Assembly: GCF_004295345.1 (NCBI RefSeq)
Contig: NZ_CP036200.1
Span: 1,798,001 to 1,862,000, forward strand
DNA length: 64,000 nt
Source: Shewanella maritima
GTDB lineage: Bacteria; Pseudomonadota; Gammaproteobacteria; Enterobacterales; Shewanellaceae
Reading direction: 5' to 3'
The translations under genes were made by a program, and so were the position numbers. The number at the start of each line of letters is the position of its first letter. Within the stretch, counting starts at the first letter, position 1. This document shows, one piece after another, positions 34,994 to 44,593 of the stretch. The notes below the pieces were generated by a model. That model did no database searches. It was given only the letters and a program-made list of their open reading frames with translations, and had not been told where the DNA came from.

Positions 34994-37099
34994 TCAAATC
35001 CGTTTCATTAGCATTGAGGTCTCGTTTATTTCCAGCATCCAGAATGCTCGATTAAAAAAGTGACTCATGCCTTGCAACCTTATATCAATCGCAGTTTTGC
35101 ACTCTGCTAAACCGATCGCAGATTCAGCATAACTGTGCAATGGCTCTATCGAATTAACACGCTCTTCAGGTCTGTTCAGCAACAAATAACCAGACATAAC
35201 AGGGTACAATGTGTCCTTCTCTTTAACGAGCTCCAACATCCCAGTTAGACTATCCACATGATACCTTGTTGGCATTATCCACTTACCTGATTGTGGTAAC
35301 CTTTTTAACTTTTCAAACAGAACAGCTTCGCTTCGATATACCCCGCACCAATCAACAACATCACCTATCTCAGGCGGATGTATACAACCTCCAGCAAAAC
35401 TAGCAGGCAAACTCGCTTTTAAAATCTCTGAAGTGCCATCAAGAATACTCAAATCTTCTTCGAAACCATCTATATGCACCACAAGATCAAACACTAAATC
35501 ACAATACTTATTGTCAATAATGCCAGCACGCCTAAATTGGTTTTCATTTGCCCCCTGCATACCATACTCAGGGAGTTTTGTGCCTGAAACTGGCGAGTAT
35601 TGGCGAATAAACCAAGAAAAGGAAGTTAACCTCAATTGAGTTCCTAATCGTTCATTTAATCGTCTTTGATAGCTATGTACCATTCCCCAAATGGCTGTTA
35701 GTGACGGAATACCTGCACAATATGGATTAGATAGAGCCTGAGCATCAAATACCCGAATAGACTTTAAATATAAATAACGCTGATGAATCTCTTCATCTAC
35801 TGTATTTAGGGCGATATCAGGCTCTTTAGACAATTGCACCAAAATCCACTTTAAACTATTTTTTAAGGGGCTCATCAGGCGCTGATGAAAAGCATATTTT
35901 TGTAAGTTTGTGCTGTTAGATAGTGTCGAATTCAACAAAGTAAAAATAGGTGGGAGCAAATCAACAAATGCTTCTTTTTTGGAAGTTAAAAACTGATGCT
36001 CAACTGTTCCGACAATACTAACTAAGTCACTTTCGTTAACCTGACTATCTTCTAGTTCCGCTCGCCACTCTATTAAAGGAGATAACCAGTCACCTAGACT
36101 AGTTCTGATTTGCCTCATACCGCTAACTTGAGCTCGCCTTCGTTGCTTTAAAGCGAGCTCAAAGCCTGCCGACAATAGGCCGTCTAATGCTCTTTTGAAT
36201 TGTGATGTAAACAAGGCCTGATGATTTAGAGCCGAATTTCCAGATTTAATCTTCAACAACCAAGAGTCACTTAACCCATACCTCTTTTTTCCTATTCTGG
36301 GTGGGTAATGAAGCACTCTATTACTACCACCAAGGGAAGCTGACAACTCACTGACCGAAGCTGGTCGTGTAAATTCAATATTGGTATATCGCCCTTGTTT
36401 AGCCATTGCAGTTTGCTGTATCTCAGCTTGCAACGAATGGCTAACGACGGGTGTTAATGCAAGATATTTATCTCTATAGGGAAATCGAACTTGAACGGAA
36501 TATTTATCAACACGGCTAGGGCTATCTTCATTAGGCAGTAAAGCTTTAACCCTGCTACACAAATTCATGAAGTGCTTCACAGGCATGCCTAGTTGCAAAA
36601 AAGCACCCTTCCACTCCTTAGGAACATCAGCCAAAAGAGTTGCGAGACAGCAAACTCGGCCTTGCCAGATAAAGTGGCATACAAATAGTTTAGCTAAATT
36701 CACCTTAGCGCTATCGTGCGACCACCCTAAAGAGCTCATACAGTTGGCACTACTGAGTACTTGTGGATGTAACTGAGGAGAGGCGGTAACTAACCTTTGC
36801 TTACTCACTCGTATATCTGGGTACTTTAAGTTGTGAGAATGCAACCACTTCACTTCAGTAATGCAAAAACCTAAGTGCTTCTCATTGTTCAATGTACGCT
36901 TTGCTAACGCACTATCAAGTAAGTCATCAACTTGTTTTCTAGGGTAAGTAAGATTTAGCAGAATCCGAAGGGTTTCGGCTTCATTACCTGTAACACATAC
37001 GGGTGATGAATAAGCAGCAAACGCTCTTCGTAATGCCGTGTTTCGCTCGGCAACGTCTTCGATATCGAGCAATGTTTGCAGATTATGATGCTCTACCAT
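34994..37099 (-). CDS. cas8: Cas8f-Cas5f fusion, PAM-recognising subunit of the I-F3 Cascade
   Basis: In I-F3 systems Cas8 and Cas5 are fused into one large subunit that binds the crRNA 5' handle and reads the PAM. The 701-aa length fits such fusions. The call rests on size, on its place between tniQ and cas7, and on scattered features such as the N-terminal HNLQTLLDIEDVAERNTALRRAFAAY region and a basic middle region (ALKQRRRAQVSGMRQIRTS, about residues 318-336). Its ATG overlaps the tniQ stop by seven bases, so the two are coupled. No stop or frameshift is seen in its 2.1 kb. Confidence 0.88.
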   Translation of the reverse strand: MVEHHNLQTLLDIEDVAERNTALRRAFAAYSSPVCVTGNEAETLRILLNLTYPRKQVDDLLDSALAKRTLNNEKHLGFCITEVKWLHSHNLKYPDIRVSKQRLVTASPQLHPQVLSSANCMSSLGWSHDSAKVNLAKLFVCHFIWQGRVCCLATLLADVPKEWKGAFLQLGMPVKHFMNLCSRVKALLPNEDSPSRVDKYSVQVRFPYRDKYLALTPVVSHSLQAEIQQTAMAKQGRYTNIEFTRPASVSELSASLGGSNRVLHYPPRIGKKRYGLSDSWLLKIKSGNSALNHQALFTSQFKRALDGLLSAGFELALKQRRRAQVSGMRQIRTSLGDWLSPLIEWRAELEDSQVNESDLVSIVGTVEHQFLTSKKEAFVDLLPPIFTLLNSTLSNSTNLQKYAFHQRLMSPLKNSLKWILVQLSKEPDIALNTVDEEIHQRYLYLKSIRVFDAQALSNPYCAGIPSLTAIWGMVHSYQRRLNERLGTQLRLTSFSWFIRQYSPVSGTKLPEYGMQGANENQFRRAGIIDNKYCDLVFDLVVHIDGFEEDLSILDGTSEILKASLPASFAGGCIHPPEIGDVVDWCGVYRSEAVLFEKLKRLPQSGKWIMPTRYHVDSLTGMLELVKEKDTLYPVMSGYLLLNRPEERVNSIEPLHSYAESAIGLAECKTAIDIRLQGMSHFFNRAFWMLEINETSMLMKRI

Positions 37100-38327
37100 G
37101 CTGATAAATAAACTCCATGAGGATTGCCACCAAAGCTTGCCTTGAACTCAATAACTTGCCGAAGGTAAAACACACCAATATGGGGTTCAATTCGTGATCT
37201 AAGTTTTTGCCTAAAGCCTGAGGTCAAAATACCTTCTTGATAAAGCCGGTAAACTTGTTCATGAGTAGCAGATAATATTACCGAGGTTTCAGCCACAGAA
37301 ACTAGCATATCGGCCACATTAGGCTTTTTAGATTTGGGGTTTGCGCTCACTAATTCGTGAAGGTAATCCATCATCGTTAAGTAGATAAAATGCGGCCTTC
37401 TACCCTCAGGTAACAAACACTGAGAGTCTAAAATTAAGTTACCGAAAATCGAACTAAAAGATGTGCGGTTAAACAAATCGATGAGTCTAGACTCCGCGCC
37501 AGCAGTTACATCATCTAATTCTTGATAAAAGTTAGCCGGCCAGTCATCAAAGTACTCGATAGAGCCTGAGTCGACATAGTTCTCATGTTGGCTATATCGC
37601 CTTTGATAGCAAACCAAAGCTGCAAATCGCTCAGTCACTGATATGTTCGTTGATAAAAACGGGTTAACCGATGAGGCGTCACCATTAAACAGAGTTCGAG
37701 CCAAAGTAAGTTCACTACTTTCTGCTTTATCGGTTTCAGCAATGGCTAGTTCAAAACCGCAACTGCAATGAGTAATGGATTCATGTTCAATGTAATTGAG
37801 GGGGATTTACAGTTAGGGCAGTGGTGCAATAACTTACATTCATGCTTAGGGCATGCTTGAACAGGCTTTAAATGCCAAGCCTGGCGAATATAAGGCTCTT
37901 CCCTCAAACAATCAGGGCAAACAGGCACACTCTCAACGCCTTCTGCACCAGAATAACGAAACAGACTTTGTGGAATATCAATACCACTGCGATGAACAGC
38001 TGTCATGCCTCCCACAAAGTTTCTATTTGAACGCAGTAACGCTAGTTTTTGTAACTCATGTGGTGGCAAATCAAGAAGGAACTCAAGCAAGTTTAGAGCT
38101 CTCATTCGGAAGTGACTGTTGTGTTTGGTGTGATACACATTTAAACGCTTTAATTCTCTCGGGAAAGCACCATAAGCCTCAAAATCTAACTCATGCAACT
38201 CTTCCAGAATAGCCAAACTCAATTGCTGATAACTATCAAAAAAATTCTCCGCTACTACTCGTAGCAGATAGCTCTCTAATGATTCATCAGAAAATGCACG
38301 CGCTTGTGGAGAAAATAAAAATGCCAT
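37093..38327 (-). pseudogene. tniQ: TniQ targeting protein, frameshifted in a G5 run
   Basis: TniQ links the I-F3 Cascade to the TnsC/TnsAB transposition machinery. The first 193 codons include the conserved start FSDESLESYLLRV, a zinc finger CPDC..H.C..H and HHCPNCKS. At the five-G run 37800-37804 the frame breaks and stops at 37746. Adding one base gives KSPLNYIEHESITHCSCGFELA, completing the second zinc ribbon, and runs on into the 203-residue C-terminal part ending VYLSAW, which aligns with the end of Tn6677 TniQ (FYVSRW). The repaired protein is 411 aa, close to the family's 394. If the break is real the element cannot use guide RNA for insertion. Confidence 0.9.
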
Positions 38328-38355
38328 AATAAATAGTATGGGGAAATAGCAAAAA

Positions 38356-38383
38356 AGTGAGCGTTATAGACTTATAACTCACT
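38356..38383. promoter_or_regulatory. Palindrome upstream of tniQ, possible repressor operator
   Basis: AGTGAGCGTTATA (38356-38368) faces TTATAACTCACT (38372-38383), an imperfect 28-base dyad centred about 43 bases before the tniQ start. Xre-type regulators are known to control tniQ-cas operons in some I-F3 elements (established for other elements); none is adjacent here except the receiver-like gene that diverges at 38726. The 398-base gap 38328-38725 shows nothing else. Confidence 0.45.
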
Positions 38384-38725
38384 ATTACAGAGCTCGAACT
38401 ATTAGTTACCCCGTATAGCGAAAATCAGCTATTATTTAAATAGCTGTGAGTAAACACTACCACTAACAACAAACAAAGTAGAATTATCGCTTGTAAAAAT
38501 ACATTAAAGATTATAAAGCCCTATAAGTGAACATTAGTTTAATATTCCCAAGGTAAAACACGTAAAAAAACAGCTTACCTCAGCCCCCTCTTGAGTACTT
38601 AAAAACAACCTAAAACTCAACTATCACTCTAAAGAAATAAAGAAAATAAATGATAATCACACGGTCAACATAACCCATTACATTACGCTTATCTTTTAAA
38701 GCAACTACTAAAGTCAGAAAGTTAA

Positions 38726-39121
38726 GTGAGCCCTCCAGTGAACATAATGATCGTCAGCGAATTCCCTCTCATTAATTCATACACCAAGAAAGTACTGAAA
38801 GAGCTCACTTTTGTGTCAACGATACAGACCATCGTACCAAATCAACTTCACAAAGCGACATACAACCAAACTCCACCTGACTTGATATTGTTTGACATAG
38901 ATTCATTAACACACTCTCCAAGAGACAAAAAAAACTCATTCGAACAAATCTATACGTCCAACCTATCAATGTACCAAAATGCAACATGTTGCATTATTTC
39001 TACGATAAAACAGTACAGTGAGTCAAAAATAAAAGGTTATGATGTATTATTAAAACCGTATAATGCAAAATCACTAACGAGATTCATAAGAAACATAGCC
39101 CTATGCAAACAGGTGTCGTGA
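38726..39121 (+). CDS. Receiver-domain-like protein without output domain
   Basis: The 131-aa protein reads as a degenerate CheY-like receiver: NIMIVSEFPLINSYTKKVLKEL as strand 1 and helix 1, DLILFDIDSLT holding the phospho-acceptor aspartate position, CCIISTIKQYSESK in the Thr/Ser region, and VLLKPYNAKSLTRFI with the conserved Lys-Pro. The usual acidic pair at the end of strand 1 is replaced by SE, so phosphorylation may be impaired. No DNA-binding domain follows. It starts with GTG at 38726, or an internal ATG at 38747, and diverges from the tniQ-cas operon with an AT-rich region between. It may be transposon cargo. Function unknown. Confidence 0.6.
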   Translation: MSPPVNIMIVSEFPLINSYTKKVLKELTFVSTIQTIVPNQLHKATYNQTPPDLILFDIDSLTHSPRDKKNSFEQIYTSNLSMYQNATCCIISTIKQYSESKIKGYDVLLKPYNAKSLTRFIRNIALCKQVS

Positions 39122-39532
39122 ATCCACAACTTGGTTAGAAAATTCTATAACAGAATATTGGCATGGTTTAACTAGAATTCTTTAACAATTCGGCTTCACT
39201 TTATGTATAACAGGTAATTTGATTATGCCTCCTAGGAGTCACCTGCTATAAATACATTTTTTCAACACTTAAAATACGGCATCAACTACCATGTTATTCA
39301 AGCGATGTTAAGCGTTATCGATAAAAACGTTGACCGTTCGATAGTCTAGCGGCTAACCCAAGGTATAATTTAATCTTCAAATTATTATCGCTCATGCTAT
39401 AGAGAATTTGGGCAATTTTGCGAAACTAATTATGGAAATTTTAACAAGTATTTTTTATTCCTCTAAACTGGTTGCTGACCTCATATTGCGACAATAACCT
39501 TAACGATGATGAAAAATTATTTGATCTTTAAA
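39122..39532. other. Gene-free AT-rich gap
   Basis: 411 bases between the receiver-like gene and the end of the radical SAM gene. I looked here for inverted TnsB sites and an ACA terminus; TTCACTTTATGTATAACA at 39195-39212 has a faint likeness but no second site, and the next bases do not match the TTAAC outside the other end. Nothing is called. Confidence 0.4.
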
Positions 39533-40819
39533 TTAACAGAAGGTTAAGCCCCTAGCCTCACTACGAAGATAGTTCATACCAGTCAAGAAGCCACCGAACA
39601 TTTTAAATGCTAAAAACTCCCCCTCTTTTGTTGTTTCGTAGCCCCCTTCTATCTTAGTAACAGCACCAATTAAAGAAAGAAAGGTTAACTCTAGAGGTAA
39701 TGCTCGCGACAATGACTTGCCTGAATGCTCTTGAAATAGTTCATCATCAATTTTTCCATGAGCAAGCATCATCATTAGATCGTGCTGTGCTATCGCATTA
39801 TCACTAATGTTTTTCTTATAGAAAGCTCCATATCCTCGGGAGTTAATGAGTTCGATGTAACGACCTATGGAAAAAGTTGAAATGTTGAACTGATTCTTGA
39901 TACGCCCAAATGCTCCAGCACCAATGCCAAAACAACTTTCACCATCAAGTACGTACTTACTCTGTTCAATAGTGCAAGTTCTATTCTTATAAACCCAGGG
40001 AAGTTCCCTGCTATATGAATTAGTAAGGGTTGATTTAGCTGCTTGGAAGTGTGTAAATAGTGCAGCATTGTTTCCCGCTAACTCTTCTTCTTTTCTCCGC
40101 AAAGGTCCTACTCCAAAAGACAACGGGTAAGTTGTGATCTGTTCAGCTTGTAGCTTTATCGCTATTTCCATGTCATTTCTAACTAAGTCGATAGTTTGTC
40201 CTTTGAACCCAAACATGAAATCGATATTGATATTTGGAAACAAATTTCTAGCAATACCAATATAATCTTGTAGTTGATGTCCACAACCAAATTTTTCAAA
40301 CCGCCCAGTACGTTTTAGGATCTGGTCATCAAAGCTTTGTACACCTATTGACATACGGTCTATAAGGCCTACTAATGACTTTGGGTTACCTTGACTGAAA
40401 TATATTGGATCACTCTCGCAAGAGACCTCTACGTCACCAACAAGTTCTTTTATCAACAATATAGTTTTAACTAATTCTTCTTCTAAAATAGTAGTCGTTC
40501 CACCACCTATATAGACTTTTCGAAATTGAAGGCCACTTTTAATAACAAATCGTATTTCTTTACGTAAGGCGCTGAAGTATGCTAAAGCTAATTGTTCATT
40601 GAACTTAACCTTGAAGAATGAACAATATTTACACAGAGTTTGACAAAATGGGATGTGAATATAGAGAGTGTCAACAACAGTATTGCTGGAGAAATCACGG
40701 TTAAAAGATGACTCAATAAGTTGCACACCATCTAAATTTAAAGATTTGACAATCTCCTTTCTCATTGCCCAATCAAGTAATCCTCCTGACAGCTGTAGCT
40801 TGTTAAAAATAAGGTCCAA
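39533..40819 (-). CDS. HemW/HemN-like radical SAM protein
   Basis: This 428-aa radical SAM protein has the iron-sulfur motif IPFCQTLCKYCSF (CxxxCxxC) near residues 56-68, then YIGGGTTTIL, SIGVQSF and NIDFMFGFKGQT, the order seen in coproporphyrinogen III dehydrogenase HemN and the heme chaperone HemW. The C-terminal domain (GIGAGAFGRIKNQFNIS, MMMLAHGKIDDELF) fits HemW or the heme-utilisation relatives HutW/ChuW. It is not placed with heme-uptake genes here, so the role (heme transfer, heme breakdown or other) is open. It reads leftward alone. Confidence 0.8.
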   Translation of the reverse strand: MDLIFNKLQLSGGLLDWAMRKEIVKSLNLDGVQLIESSFNRDFSSNTVVDTLYIHIPFCQTLCKYCSFFKVKFNEQLALAYFSALRKEIRFVIKSGLQFRKVYIGGGTTTILEEELVKTILLIKELVGDVEVSCESDPIYFSQGNPKSLVGLIDRMSIGVQSFDDQILKRTGRFEKFGCGHQLQDYIGIARNLFPNINIDFMFGFKGQTIDLVRNDMEIAIKLQAEQITTYPLSFGVGPLRRKEEELAGNNAALFTHFQAAKSTLTNSYSRELPWVYKNRTCTIEQSKYVLDGESCFGIGAGAFGRIKNQFNISTFSIGRYIELINSRGYGAFYKKNISDNAIAQHDLMMMLAHGKIDDELFQEHSGKSLSRALPLELTFLSLIGAVTKIEGGYETTKEGEFLAFKMFGGFLTGMNYLRSEARGLTFC

Positions 40820-40976
40820 TTCGTTGCCTCCAATTACATGTTGTGTAAATGAAGGCTAACAGCTGGCTGCCAGATACTTACATTAAACTTTATTTCAAAT
40901 ATTAAAAGAGTGCTCTCCCTCTCAACTGATAGGGGCTAAAAAGCCTGCTTATCATTAAACAGCTTTACATTCCCCC

Positions 40977-42614
40977 CTAATATATGTGCAGATCGCGCTG
41001 CGGAAAAGGGATTCTTATTCCTTCTTCGTCAAATCGAAGTTTCACAGTACGAGTGATATCCCAATATACTTCCCAGTAATCAATAGGCTTAGCCCAAGGT
41101 CGCACAATGAAATCTACTGAGGAAGAGTTTAGAGTGTGAAGCTTGATCATTGGCTCTGGCTCACGACAGATAAGCTCATGGTTACTAAGAATATCTTTCA
41201 ATACTTGTTCTGCATGCTCGATGTTATCGCTATAACTGATACTGAACACCATATCTACCCGCCGCAGACGCTCTGCTGTAATATTATTGATAGTGTCACC
41301 CCATATTTTATTGTTAGGGATGATCAACCTTTGGTTGTCCAACGTTTTGATGGTTGTTGATACTAAACTCATATGGCTGACTTTACCCGTGACTCCAGCA
41401 GCATTAATCAAATCACCAACGTCATATGGTCGGTAAATTAGGATCATCATCCCTGACGCAAAATTTGAGAGTGTATCTTGCAATGCAAATCCTACAATCA
41501 CCCCAGCAATACCAAACCCAGCAAGTAAAGGTCCTAGCTCAAAGCCTAATTGTGAAAGAGCAATCAATAACCCTAATGCATAAATAGCTTTACTTGATAA
41601 TGAAATAAAGAAGTCTTGCAGTAAGCGGCTAAAGTTTAAATTAGAAGCGCGTACAGCTTGTGCAACAATTCGGTTAACTAACTTGCCAACAAGCCCAGCA
41701 AAGAACAAGATAAGAATGAAAATACATGTTTTAAACAACAAATTAGGGCCATGTGCTTTAGCTAGGTCAACTAAAGTACCTCCCCATTGCTTTATTAAAC
41801 TCGAAACGAGATGCATATCAAGCACATCTTCAGTTATATCACCAGATACATTAATGAACGTCTGTCTAAATTGAGTAGCATCATGCTGAACGCTTTCAAG
41901 TAAGTTAGCCATGCCTTCTAAGCTTGTACTACTTTGATTAAGCTGTCGTTTAAGAGTTAAAACTCGTTCCTTTTGTTCATCGGTAGCATCTTTTCCTGCT
42001 TTGGCGACGATTTTAGTTGCAAGTTTTAGTCTTTCATAATTGTAATTAGCTAGGCTATCTAAACGATCTGCTCGTAAAAGTAATTTCTTGACGAACTTCG
42101 CTTGTTCTTCTCGTGTGTCTATGTCGACTAATTCTGCCAATTTCAAAGTCTCAAGTTGAGCTTTTAGGAAGTAGTCGAGTTGCGATTGACGAGAAATAAG
42201 TGCATTAAAAATATCTTCATCTATATCACTTTCAACTTGACCATACAATTTATCAATATGACTTTGTATGTATCGCTCTACGTTAGTGATAAACCTTAAC
42301 TGGTGCTCAATCAGTGGAGTTAACTCTTTCTTGTCTAGTGGTTTGATTTGTATCAAATTACTTATTTGTTGACGAAGAAGTTCTGACTTATTTTTTATTC
42401 GATACTCCGTGAAATCGCGCATTTCACCATGGACTGATTTTAGTATCAGCATATCTTTATGGATCATTGATTGTAACAAAGCGATATTCTGACTAATTAG
42501 CTCTGTATCATGGTTTGGATTGGGAGTTATTGATGAGGCAGTGTTGGCACAGGTAACTGAAGTATAGCCTATGGTAAATATGAACACCCAATTAACAAAT
42601 AATTTTCGCATCAT
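40977..42614 (-). CDS. Mechanosensitive channel of the MscS family
   Basis: MscS channels open under membrane tension to release solutes. The 545-aa protein has a signal peptide (MRKLFVNWVFIFTIGYTSVTCA), a long periplasmic helical region (about residues 25-265), three transmembrane segments (about 285-390) and a cytosolic MscS domain. The pore helix region FGIAGVIVGFALQDTLSNFASGMMILIYRPYDVGD (given in parts: GFALQDTLSNFASG and IYRPYDVGD) is diagnostic. The C-terminus ends IRIPFPQRDLHIY, typical of the family. Two ATGs three bases apart follow GGAGT; either may be used. It lies 110 bases downstream of a hypothetical gene on the same strand. Confidence 0.92.
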   Translation of the reverse strand: MMRKLFVNWVFIFTIGYTSVTCANTASSITPNPNHDTELISQNIALLQSMIHKDMLILKSVHGEMRDFTEYRIKNKSELLRQQISNLIQIKPLDKKELTPLIEHQLRFITNVERYIQSHIDKLYGQVESDIDEDIFNALISRQSQLDYFLKAQLETLKLAELVDIDTREEQAKFVKKLLLRADRLDSLANYNYERLKLATKIVAKAGKDATDEQKERVLTLKRQLNQSSTSLEGMANLLESVQHDATQFRQTFINVSGDITEDVLDMHLVSSLIKQWGGTLVDLAKAHGPNLLFKTCIFILILFFAGLVGKLVNRIVAQAVRASNLNFSRLLQDFFISLSSKAIYALGLLIALSQLGFELGPLLAGFGIAGVIVGFALQDTLSNFASGMMILIYRPYDVGDLINAAGVTGKVSHMSLVSTTIKTLDNQRLIIPNNKIWGDTINNITAERLRRVDMVFSISYSDNIEHAEQVLKDILSNHELICREPEPMIKLHTLNSSSVDFIVRPWAKPIDYWEVYWDITRTVKLRFDEEGIRIPFPQRDLHIY

Positions 42615-42723
42615 GATACTCCATTAACCTATTGGTTTTATTACCGATTATTATTCAAATACCAAACTGTAATATTTCCATAGCGACTTATGACTTTACA
42701 CTTTCTAGGTTTCCTTCTCACAA

Positions 42724-43383
42724 TTACTCTGACTTAATCCGACTATTTGCCGCAAAATCAGGACATTGCACGCATTGAGTTTTAAAATTAAGCATGGCAG
42801 TAGTAACGAAAAAACCTTCACCTTCAAAAGTTTGTAGCGATGCCACCTGGTAGAGTTTATCTTGCTGTACAAGGGCAATAATTTTGTCAGTAAGCTTTTG
42901 GCAGGTGTAACAAATTTTGATAGTTAATAGTTGTTTGTAAGTACCCGTATCAACGTCAAACGAGTTAAACACATCATTATCTAATACATTAATGGCATTG
43001 CGCTTAAGTGGATGTTCTTCCTTTATCACCTCAATATCTAAAGCTAGGGTTGAACTCAGCTCAGAGATAAAATTTGTCCATTTTACGATTTCAGCTAACA
43101 TCTTGTCTTGCATTGATGTTACTTCAATCGCCTTAAGCAGTAGATGTTCGATACTGCGCTTACTTTGTAAAATTGTTTTCAGCTCACGTTTTATGAGTCT
43201 GAATTGATGATTTTCAAGCTTTGGCTTAATAAAGCGTTTAAGTAGTCGGTTACGTTCAATAGGAGAAATGGGCTGAGTTTTTTCTGTTGAGGTAATATAG
43301 AGATGCAGTAGCGCGTTGGTACAAAACTGGTTTAAACATTGTCGGTGGGTTTTATCTTTGGCCAAATCCATAAGCGAGCTCAA
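42724..43383 (-). CDS. Hypothetical protein with C-terminal cysteine pairs
   Basis: I do not recognise this 219-aa soluble, helical protein. It starts MSSLMDLAKDKTHRQC and is rich in Lys, Leu and Ile. Near the end it has CYTCQK and CVQCPDFA, two CxxC pairs spaced about 45 residues, which could bind zinc. It precedes the MscS gene on the same strand and may share its transcript. The codon use is AT-rich like its neighbours. Confidence 0.6.
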   Translation of the reverse strand: MSSLMDLAKDKTHRQCLNQFCTNALLHLYITSTEKTQPISPIERNRLLKRFIKPKLENHQFRLIKRELKTILQSKRSIEHLLLKAIEVTSMQDKMLAEIVKWTNFISELSSTLALDIEVIKEEHPLKRNAINVLDNDVFNSFDVDTGTYKQLLTIKICYTCQKLTDKIIALVQQDKLYQVASLQTFEGEGFFVTTAMLNFKTQCVQCPDFAANSRIKSE

Positions 43384-44179
43384 TCAGTCCATGCAAAGGT
43401 CAAATGTTTAATCAAAAGTACCACATGCTTATTAAGAGTAGTGTGACTTAAACCTTAGTCTCATTAAGAGAAACTGCTTTTGAAAATAGAGTATTTATAA
43501 GCCAATTGCCATGTTCGAAGCAGTTGAAGATTCAGCTGTAATTAACCCATAACCCAAGCAACGGACGAGCTCTGGCCGCATCATTGATGTAGGCAAAACT
43601 AATGGCTTTAAGTGGAGGTAACAGCCTAAGGTTAGCTGTATTGCTCGCCAAGTCACCAACGCTGTACCGATAATTGCCGCAGTCAGAGCAATAAATTATA
43701 TAATAAATATAGCAAACTTAAACAATTGTCGGCATTTGTGCTTTCATTGCATTCGCATTAGGGTCAAGTATTGTTAACATAGGCTTTCTTATAAAGCAGC
43801 AAGTTCACCCTAAAGATAAACTTAACGCTTCTTTCTAATATGCTCAATAAGTCAAAAGTGCTACAACCGTTACAGCAAGGGACTACGTTGGATGGACGAC
43901 TGTTTAACTACTGAGTCATATTATTTACAAAATGGCGCAGCTAAACGACTCTACTCTCAAGTTCACTAACAATGCGTTTATCAGTATTGATAAATACCTG
44001 ATACTACTTAAGAAAGAGTTAGCAAATTTAGGAGTTTTTAAATTTATTTGACCTACCATGTCACTATATTTGAACTTAACGTGGTATAAAAATAAACCTT
44101 AAATCAGAGCAGTCACTATGAGGCTATGAGTAAAAATATATCACTACCTTTTACACACAATATCACCGGGAGGGCAAAT
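43384..44179. other. 796-base gap, possible gene remains
   Basis: No intact gene is supported. A hydrophobic frame on the plus strand at about 43720-43838 (IVGICAFIAFALGSSIVNIG, then FLIKQQVHPKDKLNASF and a stop) reads like the end of a membrane protein, but it has no start and no clear homologue. The end of the gap should hold the promoter of the MerR gene. Confidence 0.35.
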
Positions 44180-44536
44180 ATGAACATGGCGGAGTTTTCG
44201 AAACAAGCAGAGGTATCAGCTCATACTCTGAGGTATTACGAAAAAATTGGTTTACTTCCAAGTATTTCCCGAAATGCTAGCGGGCATAGAGTGTACGGTT
44301 CGAAAGATCTAGTTTGGATCGAGTTTATAAAGCGCCTCAAAGACACTGCAATGCCACTAAAAGACATTTTAAAATATTCAGAGTTGAGGAAACAAGGTGC
44401 TAGCACTCGAGCATTACGTCAGTTACTACTAGAAAAACATCTTGAAGACGTAAAAAAACATATCACTCAGCAGCAATCACATCTAGGTGCTATTGAAGCC
44501 AAAATAAAATTATACGTGATTGGAAAAGTTGCTTGA
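44180..44536 (+). CDS. MerR-family transcriptional regulator
   Basis: This 118-aa regulator has the N-terminal winged helix MNMAEFSKQAEVSAHTLRYYEKIGLLP followed by RNASGHRVYGSKDLVWIEFIKRLK, given here only as landmarks (VSAHTLRYYEKIGLLP and GHRVYGSKDLVWIEF), and a dimerisation coiled coil. There are no conserved metal-binding cysteines, so it belongs with the AdhR/NmlR-like or drug-sensing members. I start it at the ATG at 44180 after GGGAGG; the frame is open 18 codons further. It directly precedes a carboxymuconolactone decarboxylase family gene, a common pairing in which the regulator responds to electrophiles or other stress. Confidence 0.88.
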   Translation: MNMAEFSKQAEVSAHTLRYYEKIGLLPSISRNASGHRVYGSKDLVWIEFIKRLKDTAMPLKDILKYSELRKQGASTRALRQLLLEKHLEDVKKHITQQQSHLGAIEAKIKLYVIGKVA

Positions 44537-44593
44537 CTTAGAGTTAACTCTAACTTGTATCGTGAGTAAAAGGTTATTTATTGGAGAAACCAA

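Larger units (their letters stand above)
26368..38383. mobile_element. Tn7-like type I-F3 CRISPR-associated transposon (visible part, second end not seen)
   Basis: The visible part runs from one TnsB-bound end at 26368, through cargo, a CRISPR array and cas6-cas7-cas8/5, to tniQ and its upstream palindrome. TniQ with a Cascade lacking Cas1, Cas2 and Cas3 is the signature of I-F3 elements, in which a guide RNA directs insertion. tnsA, tnsB and tnsC are not found anywhere in the window, and no inverted set of TnsB sites is seen right of 38.4 kb. Either the element continues past base 64000 with a large cargo or it has lost tnsABC. The end coordinate given is only the last part I can assign. Confidence 0.85.

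Noticed and set aside
39190..39215. Second end of the Tn7-like element
   Set aside because: A single weak TTATGTATAACA resemblance without further sites, and the next five bases do not match TTAAC.
43720..43838. C-terminal piece of a membrane transporter
   Set aside because: Hydrophobic but without a start, upstream part or recognisable family; mentioned only within the gap.
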